Shown here in pieces: positions 17,801 through 26,077 of a DNA stretch of 64,000 nucleotides (position 1 is its first letter; the number at the start of each line of letters is the position of its first letter). The stretch is taken from positions 248,001 to 312,000 of the forward strand of contig CALODL010000015.1 of the NCBI GenBank assembly GCA_942492115.1, given 5' to 3'. A program made the translations under genes and the position numbers. Origin of the DNA: CALODL01 sp942492115. GTDB lineage: Bacteria > Planctomycetota > Phycisphaerae > UBA1845 > CAIVHJ01. Under the pieces are notes generated by a model. The model had not been told where the DNA came from, did no database searches, and saw nothing but the letters and a program-made list of their open reading frames with translations.

Positions 17801-18082
17801 TCAGAAGTTGACATTCAGATCGAAATTGCAGGCCAGCATCTTGGCCTTGGTCACCGGGATGAACGGGTTGTCGCTGATCTTGGTGACATAAAGGGGTTCG
17901 TTGCCAATGATGTTGATCAGCGGCGAGCGGCCGGCGGCCACACCGTCTTCGGGAATGCGGAGCAGATGGCCGTTCCAGTTGCACACGTAGCAACCAGGCT
18001 CCGAGATGCTCTCGAACGGGATCTGGGTACCGAAGCAGCAGTTGGCCTCGCTCTGGTTGTTCGTTTGGGTGGTATTGCTCAT
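17801..18082 (-). CDS. Small protein of unknown family (paralogue B)
   Basis: 93 residues. The start at 18082 has AAGGAG a few bases upstream. The protein opens with a polar N/T/Q/S-rich stretch (MSNTTQTNNQSEANCCFG) and then repeats paralogue A almost residue for residue: IPFESISEPGCYVCNWNGHL, LRIPEDGVAAGRSPLI, EPLYVTKISDNPFIPVTKAK, and the identical end MLACNFDLNVNF. Four Cys positions of the conserved unit align with paralogue A (the C before FGT, CYVC and the C in ACNF). The function is unknown, and there is no signal peptide. It is transcribed toward paralogue A's side of the island and closed by a strong bidirectional terminator. The two copies could form a hetero-oligomer or result from a recent duplication with inversion. 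Confidence 0.8.
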   Translation of the reverse strand: MSNTTQTNNQSEANCCFGTQIPFESISEPGCYVCNWNGHLLRIPEDGVAAGRSPLINIIGNEPLYVTKISDNPFIPVTKAKMLACNFDLNVNF

Positions 18083-18540
18083 CCAAGATCTCCTTGTCAA
18101 TCGACTTGCACTTTTGAACTTACCTACACGACGTGACCGCGGGGCTTTTCCGACAGATTGGCGCCTTGTTCGCCGGGGCCTGACGGCCACACTGTCCATA
18201 TCGGAAGGGCCCGAGGCAACCTGAAGATATGGTGTGAAAGAAATCGGAGGTCACCGCGGCCTGACGGACAAGGTTCGCAGACAACAGGTTGCTGACGGCC
18301 ACGACGCGGCGGGGGCGTTCGCGTTATCGACCGCGCGACACAATCAGACTCTGTTCGAATCCTCCGCCAGCTACGATCGGCGGCGACGCTTGCTTCTTGC
18401 GTTCTCGGCCCGTCAGCCTATCGACTGATACACTTCGGCCCTGCAGCCTTGACCGCAAACGCCTCGCCCGATCTCGCCAAGCCATCGTGTTCAGACAGAC
18501 CCTGGTCGCCGACCAGGGTCCAGGATGTGCGCAGGAAGAT
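18083..18540. other. Gene-free stretch upstream of paralogue B
   Basis: About 460 bases between divergently read sides (paralogue B start and the 3' end of the TPR gene). It must contain the promoter of paralogue B. Apart from the hairpin at 18498-18520 nothing is recognised; ORFs here lack supporting signals. Confidence 0.4.
18498..18520 (-). terminator. Hairpin downstream of the TPR gene
   Basis: Perfect 10-base stem GACCCTGGTC / GACCAGGGTC with a three-base loop, 20 bases beyond the stop of the minus-strand TPR gene. No T-run follows, so it may stabilise the mRNA end rather than terminate by itself. Confidence 0.4.
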
Positions 18541-18846
18541 CTAAAGAGTGTCCAGCACGCCGCGCATTTCCTCGGCAGCATGAAGATCGCCAACCGAGTT
18601 GGCTATGACGATACCGGCATTGAGGACTTCGCGGGCACGGTCGGTGTCACCTGCAGTAATCAAAGTGTTGGCCTTCTGGAAGAAGGCGGCGGTGTACCCC
18701 TCTTTGCGCTTGATACACTCGTCAAATTTGGCGATGGCAGCCGAGTAATCGCCTGCAGCGCGATACTCCATCGCCAACATGTAATGCAACTCGAGATCGT
18801 CAGGCGTCCGTTCAAGGAGCTGTCGAATTTGCTCTAATCGAGACAT
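18541..18846 (-). CDS. Small TPR-repeat protein
   Basis: 101 residues made almost wholly of tetratricopeptide helices: LELHYMLAMEYRAAGDYSAA and AIAKFDECIKRK, then TAAFFQKANTLITAGDTDRA and AREVLNAGIVIA. The Ala/Gly/Tyr spacing fits about two to two and a half TPR units, a protein-protein interaction scaffold. There is no signal peptide, so it is probably cytoplasmic. It lies 36 bases downstream of the L,D-transpeptidase gene on the same strand and is likely co-transcribed with it. The partner is unknown. Confidence 0.8.
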   Translation of the reverse strand: MSRLEQIRQLLERTPDDLELHYMLAMEYRAAGDYSAAIAKFDECIKRKEGYTAAFFQKANTLITAGDTDRAREVLNAGIVIANSVGDLHAAEEMRGVLDTL

Positions 18847-18882
18847 TGTCGTGTCACCGCCAGTACGACCCCAGCACCCCGC

Positions 18883-19890
18883 TTACTCCCTGATCAATAC
18901 CCGACTGTGCTTGCTGACGAGTAGATCATAGACCAAGGAGACATCATGGCTAGCCATACGCACGCAGCCCAGCGACGCGTCCTGCCCGATGGACTCGGGT
19001 TCGATGGTCCCGTGAATGCCGAAGCCTTCCTGCCCCACGGCATTGCCCGCCACGCCCTCAAAGCCCATCCAGCGTTCACCAAGTGGATTTGTTGGATCAT
19101 CCGGCGCAATGACCTCGCCACCATTGGGCGGATAGTACTGCGGGTTGACCTGCTTGACGGTGATCACCCACTCACCGGTTGGCGTCTTGCCGTCCGCACC
19201 CAGGCCCACCACGAAATACTCGACAAGCATGTCGCCGAGGTACACGTACATTTCATGCGTACTCTTCAAGATCTCAGCACGGAACGGCCCGTTGGGCACG
19301 GTGAGCTTCTGGCCAACCCGAATACTGTTGACGTTCCGCAGTTTGTTGATGCGGGCAATCAGTTCGGGCGTCACGCGGTATTCGCGAGCAACACGGCCCA
19401 GGTTGTCGCCGGGCTGGACCGTGTACGTCGAGACGAGTGGATCACCCTCGACCGGGCTCCGACTGAATACCGTCTTCTGTCCAATCTCACGCAGACGCAT
19501 ACGGGTCTCGACGCGATCGATGCGCGGCAGCCCGGCGATCAATGCCCGATTGTACAGTTCACGTGCCTGCAACAGATCGCCACTAAGATCGACCCGACGG
19601 GCATCGGCCAATACCGCCAGACCCTCGTCGTGTGACTCGGGCGGGACGCTGTGTGCGGGTGCAGGAACCTGTGGCTCGACAGTTTGCGGAAGTGCCACCT
19701 TCTTCTGACCGACGACTGCACCCTCATCAGGAACGGCGGCCAGTTGCATGGGCCGAGGGTCTCCAGGATCGGGTTCACCCTGGCTTGTCCCGGACGGCAG
19801 GCGCATCCACACCGCCGTGCCCAGTACGACAACTCCCAGACCGACAAGACTCGATCGCCAATGTGTGGATCTTCTCCGACGTGTGGCCAC
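18883..19890 (-). CDS. LysM-domain L,D-transpeptidase (YkuD family)
   Basis: 335 residues with a GTG start preceded by GAGGAGAG. An N-terminal basic stretch and one membrane segment (SSLVGLGVVVLGTAVWM) anchor it in the inner membrane with the rest outside. A Pro-rich linker and a short helical region are followed by a LysM peptidoglycan-binding domain (YTVQPGDNLGRVAREYRVTP...IRVGQKLTVP). The C-terminal YkuD catalytic domain has the HGT...SLGCVRM signature, with the catalytic Cys in SLGCVRM and the conserved His in FGIHGT. It forms 3-3 peptide cross-links in peptidoglycan or attaches proteins to it. Together with dapA in this window it supports a diaminopimelate-type wall. The family call is certain. 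Confidence 0.93.
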   Translation of the reverse strand: MATRRRRSTHWRSSLVGLGVVVLGTAVWMRLPSGTSQGEPDPGDPRPMQLAAVPDEGAVVGQKKVALPQTVEPQVPAPAHSVPPESHDEGLAVLADARRVDLSGDLLQARELYNRALIAGLPRIDRVETRMRLREIGQKTVFSRSPVEGDPLVSTYTVQPGDNLGRVAREYRVTPELIARINKLRNVNSIRVGQKLTVPNGPFRAEILKSTHEMYVYLGDMLVEYFVVGLGADGKTPTGEWVITVKQVNPQYYPPNGGEVIAPDDPTNPLGERWMGFEGVAGNAVGQEGFGIHGTIEPESIGQDASLGCVRMASHDVSLVYDLLVSKHSRVLIRE

Positions 19891-20003
19891 GGATCACTCT
19901 CCTCGAATTGTCACCCCAGTGAAGTTTGTTGGTGCCGCGCATTGATCAGATTACCGGCGACACACAGGATTGCAAGGCCAAACCAGTTGGCAAGAGCGTT
20001 CGG

Positions 20004-20576
20004 CTACTGATGAACGAAGCGCCGAACACGCTGCTCGGTCACCAGCATGTCGACACTCATGTCGTGTGCATCGACGGGAATCTCTTCGACCACCTGGAGG
20101 TCGAACGCGAGCGCGCACGCCATACCTTGAAACTGCGTGCTGCCAAGAAATCGGTCATAGAATCCTCGGCCGCGGCCCAGTCGATTTCCGGAATGATCAA
20201 ACCCCAGGCCAGGGACGACGACCAGATCGATCAACTCGAGCGGCACGGGATCACCGGCAGCAGGTTGCGGCAGGTTCCACCGTGTTCTCTCCACGTCTTC
20301 GGTCAGCGAACGGATCTCGACCGGCATCATGCGGCGCTGCTCCCAACTGACCCGTGGAGCCACGACACGCTTGCACTCCTGCCAGGAACGAAGAACGAGA
20401 CTCGTGGTATCGATCTCGCGCGGTAGCGACAGGAAGACCATGATGATTTCCGAGCGCGCGAACTCCTCCGTTGCGACCAGTCGATCGCACGCCTCGACAG
20501 ACCAGGCGTGGGCCTGCTCCGTGGACAGTGCATCGAGGTCAGCCTTGAGCTGATCCCGGAGGGCCTTTTTGGTCAT
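20004..20576 (-). CDS. 5-formyltetrahydrofolate cyclo-ligase
   Basis: 190 residues, the normal length for the family. The start at 20576 (MTKKALRDQLKADLDAL) is chosen over the longer frame because that N-terminal helix is typical. The ATP-binding basic stretch lies near the N-terminus, and the hallmark LVVVPGLGFDHSGNRLGRGR followed by GFYDRFL lies near residues 120-150. The enzyme converts 5-formyl-THF to 5,10-methenyl-THF with ATP in the cytoplasm, recycling folate for one-carbon metabolism. It lies between rarA (55 bases upstream) and the transpeptidase gene, all on the minus strand. The family is clear; the homologue is ygfA in E. coli and yqgN in B. subtilis. Confidence 0.9.
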   Translation of the reverse strand: MTKKALRDQLKADLDALSTEQAHAWSVEACDRLVATEEFARSEIIMVFLSLPREIDTTSLVLRSWQECKRVVAPRVSWEQRRMMPVEIRSLTEDVERTRWNLPQPAAGDPVPLELIDLVVVPGLGFDHSGNRLGRGRGFYDRFLGSTQFQGMACALAFDLQVVEEIPVDAHDMSVDMLVTEQRVRRFVHQ

Positions 20577-20631
20577 CAAACAGGGTTCCCACAGTCGCGC
20601 CGCGGAGGCCGGCCGAGAATAGCCGTGTATT

Positions 20632-21942
20632 TCAGCCGTCCGTGCGGTCCATCCCCACCTCTCGGAGTTGTGCGAGCCGCTCTTTGAGCGTCGCCTCAAA
20701 CCCCCGATCGGTCGGTTCGTAGTATGTTTTATCGACCCCGAGGTAATCCTGCTCTACATAACCTTCGGCTGAATCGTGCGGTGAGCGGTACTCTTGCCCC
20801 CGGTCAAGGCGAGCGGCGCCCGTGGCGCTTCCGCTTTGTAAATGACGGGGCACTGGAATCGTATGCCCCTCGCGCACATCCGCCATCGCTTTCGACAGCG
20901 CCCGCGCGGCAGCGGCCGACTTGGGCGCACAGGCCAGATAGATTACCGCCTGAGATAGAACCAGCTGACATTCCGGCATTCCGATCTGGGTGGTCAACTG
21001 AAATGCGGCATTGGCCACGAGCAGTGCCTGCGGATCGGCGTTGCCTATGTCCTCCGCGGCGCAGATGGCGATTCGACGCGCGATGAAACGTGGATCCTCC
21101 CCACCTTCGACCATACGGGCCAACCAATACACCGCAGCATCTGGATCACTGCCGCGCATGGATTTGATCAACGCCGAGGCCATGTCGTAGTGGGCGTCCT
21201 GATCGTAACGCAAAGCCTTGCGCTGGACGACCTCGGCCATCAGCGCGAGATCGATCGTGCCACCTCTTCCGACCACCTGGGCGGCCATCTCGAGGGCCGT
21301 CAGCGCTCGCCGGGCATCCCCCTCTGCGCGGGCGACAAGGTGGGCCAGCGCATCCGACTCTATCGTGATCTCGAGCCCCCGGAGCCCGCGATCGTCACCG
21401 ACGGCCCGTTGCAGGAGCGTCGTGACCTGTTCGTCATTCAGAGGTTCGAACTGCACCAGTTGGCTGCGTGAGACCAGAGGCCCGTTAACGGCGAAACTGG
21501 GGTTCTCTGTCGTCGCGCCGATGAATACAATGGTCCCCCGCTCAACGTCGCCCAGCAATACATCCTGCTGAGCTTTGTTGAAGCGGTGCAACTCGTCGAC
21601 GAACAGGATGGTCTTCTGTCCTGTCGCAGCCAGTCGGCCTGTCGCCAACTGCAATTGTTCTCGCACATCCTTGACGGTCGCCGACGTGGCGTTCAGCTCG
21701 ACGTAGGCTGCTGCCGTATGCCGTGCAATGATGCCCGCCAGTGTGGTCTTGCCGGTGCCCGCCGGCCCGAAGAAGATCGCGCTGGTCAGGCGGTCGGCCT
21801 CGAGGACGCGGCGCAGCGGCTTGCCCGGCCCCAGAACATGGGATTGTCCGCAAAACTCATCAAATGAGCGTGGCCGCATTCTGACAGCCAGCGGTGCCAC
21901 CGCCGCAGCGGCCTGATCTTCCTGGGCCTGGAACAAGTCCAT
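20632..21942 (-). CDS. rarA: Replication-associated recombination protein A (AAA+ ATPase)
   Basis: 436 residues from the start at 21942 (MDLFQAQEDQAAAAVAPLAV), the usual RarA/MgsA beginning; in-frame starts at 21978 or further upstream exist and no Shine-Dalgarno decides between them. The AAA+ core shows MRPRSFDEFCGQSHVLGPG, Walker A FGPAGTGKTT, Walker B FVDELHRF, and sensor 1 GATTENPSF. The C-terminal half carries the oligomerisation region (AVYWLARMVEGGEDPRFIAR, CAAEDIGNADPQAL). It is a tetrameric clamp-loader-related ATPase acting at stalled replication forks. It is divergent from glmS across a ~235-base gap and is likely the first gene of the minus-strand run rarA / cyclo-ligase. Confidence 0.93.
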   Translation of the reverse strand: MDLFQAQEDQAAAAVAPLAVRMRPRSFDEFCGQSHVLGPGKPLRRVLEADRLTSAIFFGPAGTGKTTLAGIIARHTAAAYVELNATSATVKDVREQLQLATGRLAATGQKTILFVDELHRFNKAQQDVLLGDVERGTIVFIGATTENPSFAVNGPLVSRSQLVQFEPLNDEQVTTLLQRAVGDDRGLRGLEITIESDALAHLVARAEGDARRALTALEMAAQVVGRGGTIDLALMAEVVQRKALRYDQDAHYDMASALIKSMRGSDPDAAVYWLARMVEGGEDPRFIARRIAICAAEDIGNADPQALLVANAAFQLTTQIGMPECQLVLSQAVIYLACAPKSAAAARALSKAMADVREGHTIPVPRHLQSGSATGAARLDRGQEYRSPHDSAEGYVEQDYLGVDKTYYEPTDRGFEATLKERLAQLREVGMDRTDG

Positions 21943-22178
21943 GGCTTGATAAGATATCCGCTTATAGTCCTTGGACATAGGTCTCTGCGGGTGATTTGCA
22001 CGTCCAGGTGGCGTGATGGTCCGCATCTCAGCATAATGGCGGCGTCGCCGATAATGGACCCCGGCGTGACGAAAATGTTTTTGCCGCAAACACATACATT
22101 GGGTTGTCGATTCTTAACATAGAATGACAATGCGGCTCGATTCGAGTCGCGCACCCGGGAAGTATTCAGGAGAGCTCT

Positions 22179-24002
22179 ATGTGTGGGATCATCGGCTATG
22201 TCGGAAGTCGGGAAGCGCAGCCCATTCTGATCGAGGGCCTCAAGCGACTCGAATACCGTGGCTACGACTCTGCCGGCATTGCCACCCTGGAAGGTGGCGC
22301 CGTTCGAATCACCAAGAGCTCGGGACGCATCTCGGCCCTCGAGTCAAAAATCGATTGGGCCGGCACGCCCCACCTGGGTATCGCCCACACCCGCTGGGCC
22401 ACGCATGGCGCCCCCACCGAGATCAATGCCCACCCGCACTGTGACGCTTCGGGACGAATCGCCGTGGTCCACAATGGCATCATCGAGAATTTCGAAACGC
22501 TGCGCAAGTACCTTGAACGGCAGGGGCTCAAATGCTCGAGCGAAACGGACACCGAAGTCCTGGCCCAACTCATCGGCCACTGCTATGACGGTTGCCTCGA
22601 AACCGCAGTACGGACGGCGCTCAATGAAGTCCAGGGCACGTATGGTATCGCCGTCATCTGCTCAGAGGAACCGGGGACGATCATTGCAGCGCGGAAGGGC
22701 AGCCCGCTGATCATCGGTATCGGAAAGAACGAGCAGGTGATTGCCTCGGACGCGTCGGCCATTCTTGCTCATACCAGCCAGGTGATCTACCTGTCTGATG
22801 GTGAAATCGCCAAGGTCACGGCCGATGGCTTCAGCACGACCACTCTCGACGACATCCCGGTCACCAAAGATGTCGAAAAGATCGAATGGACGCTCGACGA
22901 GATCGAGCTGGGTGGATACGAGCACTTCATGCTCAAAGAGATCCTCGAGCAGCCGGACACCCTGCGCAACTGCCTGCGAGGTCGTATCGACACCAACGAA
23001 GGCACGATTACGATGGGCGGACTCTCTGCCCTCGTTCGCGAGCTCGTGCGCACCAAGCGAATCATCGTCACCGGCTGCGGGACCGCCTGGCATGCCGGCC
23101 TGATCGGCGAATACCTCTTCGAGGATGTGGCCCGCATTCCTTGTGAAGTCGAGTACGCCAGCGAGTTCCGTTATCGCAATCCCGTGATCGAAGATGACAC
23201 GCTTGTAATCGCCATCAGCCAGAGCGGCGAGACGATCGATACCCTGGCCGCCTTGCGCGAGGCGCGCAACAAGGGTGCACTCGCTCTCGGAGTGGTCAAT
23301 GTCGTCGGCTCAACGATCTCTCGCGAAACTGACGCCGGCGTCTATCTGCATGTCGGTCCCGAGATCGGCGTCGCGAGCACCAAGGCATTTCTTGGCCAGG
23401 TGGCCGTTTTGACACTCATGAGTATTTACATGGGCCGCCGCCGTCATCTGTCCCAGTCGGATGCACAGCACTTGCTGAGGGCACTGAGCCAGATCCCGGA
23501 CCGCATGGGTGGAGTTCTCGAGCTCTCGGACGAGATCAAAGGCATTGCCGAACAGTACCAGTCGCGTGAAAACTGGCTCTATCTCGGCCGCGGCTACAAC
23601 TACCCGGTCGCGCTCGAGGGCGCACTTAAGATCAAGGAAATCAGCTACATCCACGCCGAAGGTCTGCCGGCTGCCGAAATGAAACACGGACCCATCGCCC
23701 TGATCACGGACGGTATGCCGGTCGTGTTCATCGCCACGCAAGGCAGCCAATACGAGAAGATCCTGGGCAACATCCATGAGGTCAAGAGCCGTGGCGGACA
23801 CACCATTGCGGTCGCGACCGAGGGCGACAAGGACATTGCCAAACTCTGTGACCACGTGATCTACGTGCCGGACGTTCCCGAACCGCTGCAACCGTTGCTG
23901 ACGGTGGTGCCACTGCAACTGTTGGCTTATCACGCAGCCGTCCTGCGTGGCTGCAATGTCGACAAGCCCAGAAATCTCGCCAAGAGCGTGACGGTAGAGT
24001 AA
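22179..24002 (+). CDS. glmS: Glutamine-fructose-6-phosphate aminotransferase (isomerizing)
   Basis: 607 residues, full family length, with AGGAGAG just before the ATG. The N-terminal glutaminase domain begins MCGIIGYVG with the nucleophile Cys2 exposed after Met removal, followed by RLEYRGYDSAGIA and HTRWATHG. Two SIS sugar-isomerase domains follow (VTGCGTAWHAGLIGEY, AISQSGETIDTLAAL, YLGRGYNYPVALEGALKIKE), and the protein ends NLAKSVTVE as in other GlmS. It makes glucosamine-6-phosphate from fructose-6-phosphate and glutamine, the first step to UDP-GlcNAc and peptidoglycan. No glmS-ribozyme is apparent in the leader. The next gene, convergent, encodes a GlmU-like enzyme of the same pathway. 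Confidence 0.97.
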   Translation: MCGIIGYVGSREAQPILIEGLKRLEYRGYDSAGIATLEGGAVRITKSSGRISALESKIDWAGTPHLGIAHTRWATHGAPTEINAHPHCDASGRIAVVHNGIIENFETLRKYLERQGLKCSSETDTEVLAQLIGHCYDGCLETAVRTALNEVQGTYGIAVICSEEPGTIIAARKGSPLIIGIGKNEQVIASDASAILAHTSQVIYLSDGEIAKVTADGFSTTTLDDIPVTKDVEKIEWTLDEIELGGYEHFMLKEILEQPDTLRNCLRGRIDTNEGTITMGGLSALVRELVRTKRIIVTGCGTAWHAGLIGEYLFEDVARIPCEVEYASEFRYRNPVIEDDTLVIAISQSGETIDTLAALREARNKGALALGVVNVVGSTISRETDAGVYLHVGPEIGVASTKAFLGQVAVLTLMSIYMGRRRHLSQSDAQHLLRALSQIPDRMGGVLELSDEIKGIAEQYQSRENWLYLGRGYNYPVALEGALKIKEISYIHAEGLPAAEMKHGPIALITDGMPVVFIATQGSQYEKILGNIHEVKSRGGHTIAVATEGDKDIAKLCDHVIYVPDVPEPLQPLLTVVPLQLLAYHAAVLRGCNVDKPRNLAKSVTVE

Positions 24003-24025
24003 CCGCCCGTCCCAGCTGGTCCTTC

Positions 24026-24070
24026 GGGCCCTGAGGTTGCCTCGACGGCAGTCCTCGCAGCCCGTTTTTT
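24026..24070 (+). terminator. Intrinsic terminator after glmS
   Basis: Compound hairpin: GGGC/GCCC and GAGG/CCTC stems separated by a 3x3 internal loop (24026-24036 with 24053-24063), with an inner TGCC/GGCA stem, then GTTTTTT. It begins 24 bases after the glmS stop. The remaining ~200 bases to the convergent gene hold nothing recognisable. Confidence 0.6.
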
Positions 24071-24273
24071 GGAGTTGGGCGTGCGGATCGACCGCATGAC
24101 CGCAGATGACGGACTAAGTGCTCCCTTTCATAATTGGGTGTAGGGTTCTCCGCGGCAATTGTCGTGTTGGGCAAGGCGAGGAGGAGGCGATGCCTGACAT
24201 CGTTGACGACGAGCAACACAGTCCAGGGCGGCAAGCGTCCGGAAAACCCTACAAAGAATTGTGAAATGGGGCA

Positions 24274-25491
24274 CTAAGTGACCTCGTACGGCCCAACACG
24301 CTCCGGCAATTGCTCGAAGTAACTTCGCTCTTCCGGTGTCATCGCGAGCTCACGCCGCGCCATCGTGCGCGTCGCGACCTCGAGGCACCGGGCGATATCG
24401 TACGGCTGATCGCCGCGGTCAGTGACGAAGCGAAACGAGGGCATGAAGCGTGGCGACACACTGCCAGTCGCGATCATCGTCCCACACCCGATGACGCAGC
24501 CTGTGGTCAGGGCCTGATTGATGCCAGTCTTGACAAAGTCGCCAATGATACTGCCAAGAAATGTCTGGCCTGTCCTGATCGACGAACCGGGTCGCGCCAC
24601 ACTGATCTCACCATAAGTGTTCTTGAGATTGGACGTGGTCGTACCGGCTCCGATGTTGACCCACTCGCCAAGTATCGAGTGGCCCACGAATCCGTGGTGC
24701 GCCTTGTTCGAATAACCCTGGAACACGGATACAGAGACTTCGCCACCCACTTTGCAGTAGGGACCAATGCTCACGCTGCCGCGAATCCAGGCTCCGGCGG
24801 CAACCTGAGAACAGGGCCCGATGTACGTCGGCCCCTCGATGACTGCATTCGGCATGACGACCACGTCGCGATCGATGAGGATTGGGCCGGACGCGGCATC
24901 GAGGACGACCCCCGGCTTGAACAGCACGCCGTCGGCCACATACACGGACTCCGGCCCGATGACCTGCACATGCCCCGGCACCGTCGCGCGCCCCTCGAAT
25001 GACTCGGCATCCGCATGCAAAAGTGCCCCGTTGCGTACGATCAGATCCCACGGATAGCGCACCATGTGACCGCCGGCATCACACCGTGGCGTGCTTGCGA
25101 GCACGTCATTCAACCGTGTTGCATCGAGCATGATCTCAGCGTCGAGGCATCTGGCAATGTGTTTGTCGCAGCGGACATATGCGATATCGTCCCCATGCAT
25201 CCCAACCACCGCCGTGGGCCCATCTGCTGGCGCTTCCGTGCATAACCACCGGGCATTGACCAGCAGGGTGTCCTGCCTGGCAGCACCGGCAACGCGTTCA
25301 GCCGAACGACTGTTGACAACCCCCTGCAGCGCTGGGCGTACCCATAACTGCAATGAACCGCTCCCCAGTACGCGGGCCATCCGTTCGGCAAGGGTGTCGC
25401 GGCCACAGCGCAGGTCAGCCACGGGGCGCCAATGCACTAAGGGCATCAGGCCCGCGTGTCCCGCATCTTCAAAGAGAATGGCCGTGCTCAT
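24274..25491 (-). CDS. Alternative GlmU-family sugar nucleotidyl/acetyl-transferase
   Basis: 405 residues from the start at 25491 (MSTAILFEDAGHAGLMPLVH). The N-terminal ~200 residues match the reduced pyrophosphorylase-like half of the 'alternative GlmU' group (LFEDAGHAGLMPLVHWRPVA, RCGRDTLAERM). The C-terminal half is a left-handed beta-helix of hexapeptide repeats (VLFKPGVVLDAASGPILIDR, NAVIEGPTYIGPCSQVAAGA, INIGAGTTTSNLKNTYG-like). Members are thought to act as UDP-GlcNAc pyrophosphorylase/glucosamine-1-phosphate acetyltransferase, but the reaction has to be inferred here. Convergence with glmS supports a hexosamine role. A hairpin with a T-run lies in its leader about 100 bases before the start. 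Confidence 0.8.
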   Translation of the reverse strand: MSTAILFEDAGHAGLMPLVHWRPVADLRCGRDTLAERMARVLGSGSLQLWVRPALQGVVNSRSAERVAGAARQDTLLVNARWLCTEAPADGPTAVVGMHGDDIAYVRCDKHIARCLDAEIMLDATRLNDVLASTPRCDAGGHMVRYPWDLIVRNGALLHADAESFEGRATVPGHVQVIGPESVYVADGVLFKPGVVLDAASGPILIDRDVVVMPNAVIEGPTYIGPCSQVAAGAWIRGSVSIGPYCKVGGEVSVSVFQGYSNKAHHGFVGHSILGEWVNIGAGTTTSNLKNTYGEISVARPGSSIRTGQTFLGSIIGDFVKTGINQALTTGCVIGCGTMIATGSVSPRFMPSFRFVTDRGDQPYDIARCLEVATRTMARRELAMTPEERSYFEQLPERVGPYEVT

Positions 25492-25590
25492 GACATCGTG
25501 TTCCGTCCATCCGCGACTTGGAGCCACATGCCCATATCTGCTCCGTTCCGACGACATGAGGTCGTGTCAACCATGGCCATCGACGGACAC

Positions 25591-25618
25591 AAAAAAAGGA
25601 CCAGCCAGATGCCGGTCC
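25591..25618 (-). terminator. Terminator-like hairpin in the leader of the GlmU-like gene
   Basis: On the minus strand GGACCGGC-ATCTG-GCTGGTCC folds with one internal mismatch and is followed by seven T residues (25597-25591), about 100 bases before the start codon at 25491. No minus-strand gene lies upstream, so it is either an attenuator of the GlmU-like gene or the end of an unrecognised short transcript. Confidence 0.5.
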
Positions 25619-26077
25619 ATGAAGAGGATGCTCCGCGTGAGCCGTTGTTCGAGAGCGAAGGATGAACCCACGGTCAACGTGGGCGGCCGTGGTAAGCCAG
25701 GACGTCCTGTCAAAGCAGGCGTGTCCGCGAGCCAACCTTAACCAGCCTCCCTGGGTTCTTTAAATAGGTTCAACCAGTAATGCTCCGAGCTGGCGTACTC
25801 CGTAGAACACATCGTCTCTATTCAATATTTAACATCGACCACTCGAAAAGTCGAACTCCAATACACTTGATCATTGCGAAACTGGCCCTAGCAAAATACA
25901 TTCCACACCGCAGGAAAGTTGTTTTCCGGGCACGAGCGAATTGCACGGTGTGATTTCTCAGTTAAAGTGCTTACATGCGCTTGACTTAAAGTTGCATTAA
26001 TGTTGGTTGACTCGCCCCAGCGCGCTTGTTAGCGGCGCCATCTCAACCTGCAGACGATAACCAGAACGGAGTCTTCA
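25619..26077. other. Gene-free, locally AT-richer stretch
   Basis: About 460 bases between divergent genes. The part from ~25760 to 26000 is noticeably richer in A/T than the surroundings, as expected for promoters of the GlmU-like gene (minus) and the DUF1573 gene (plus). No defined element could be assigned. Confidence 0.4.

Noticed and set aside
22000..22178. glmS ribozyme in the glmS leader
   Set aside because: The leader is short and lacks the conserved ribozyme core; only an ordinary ribosome site is seen.
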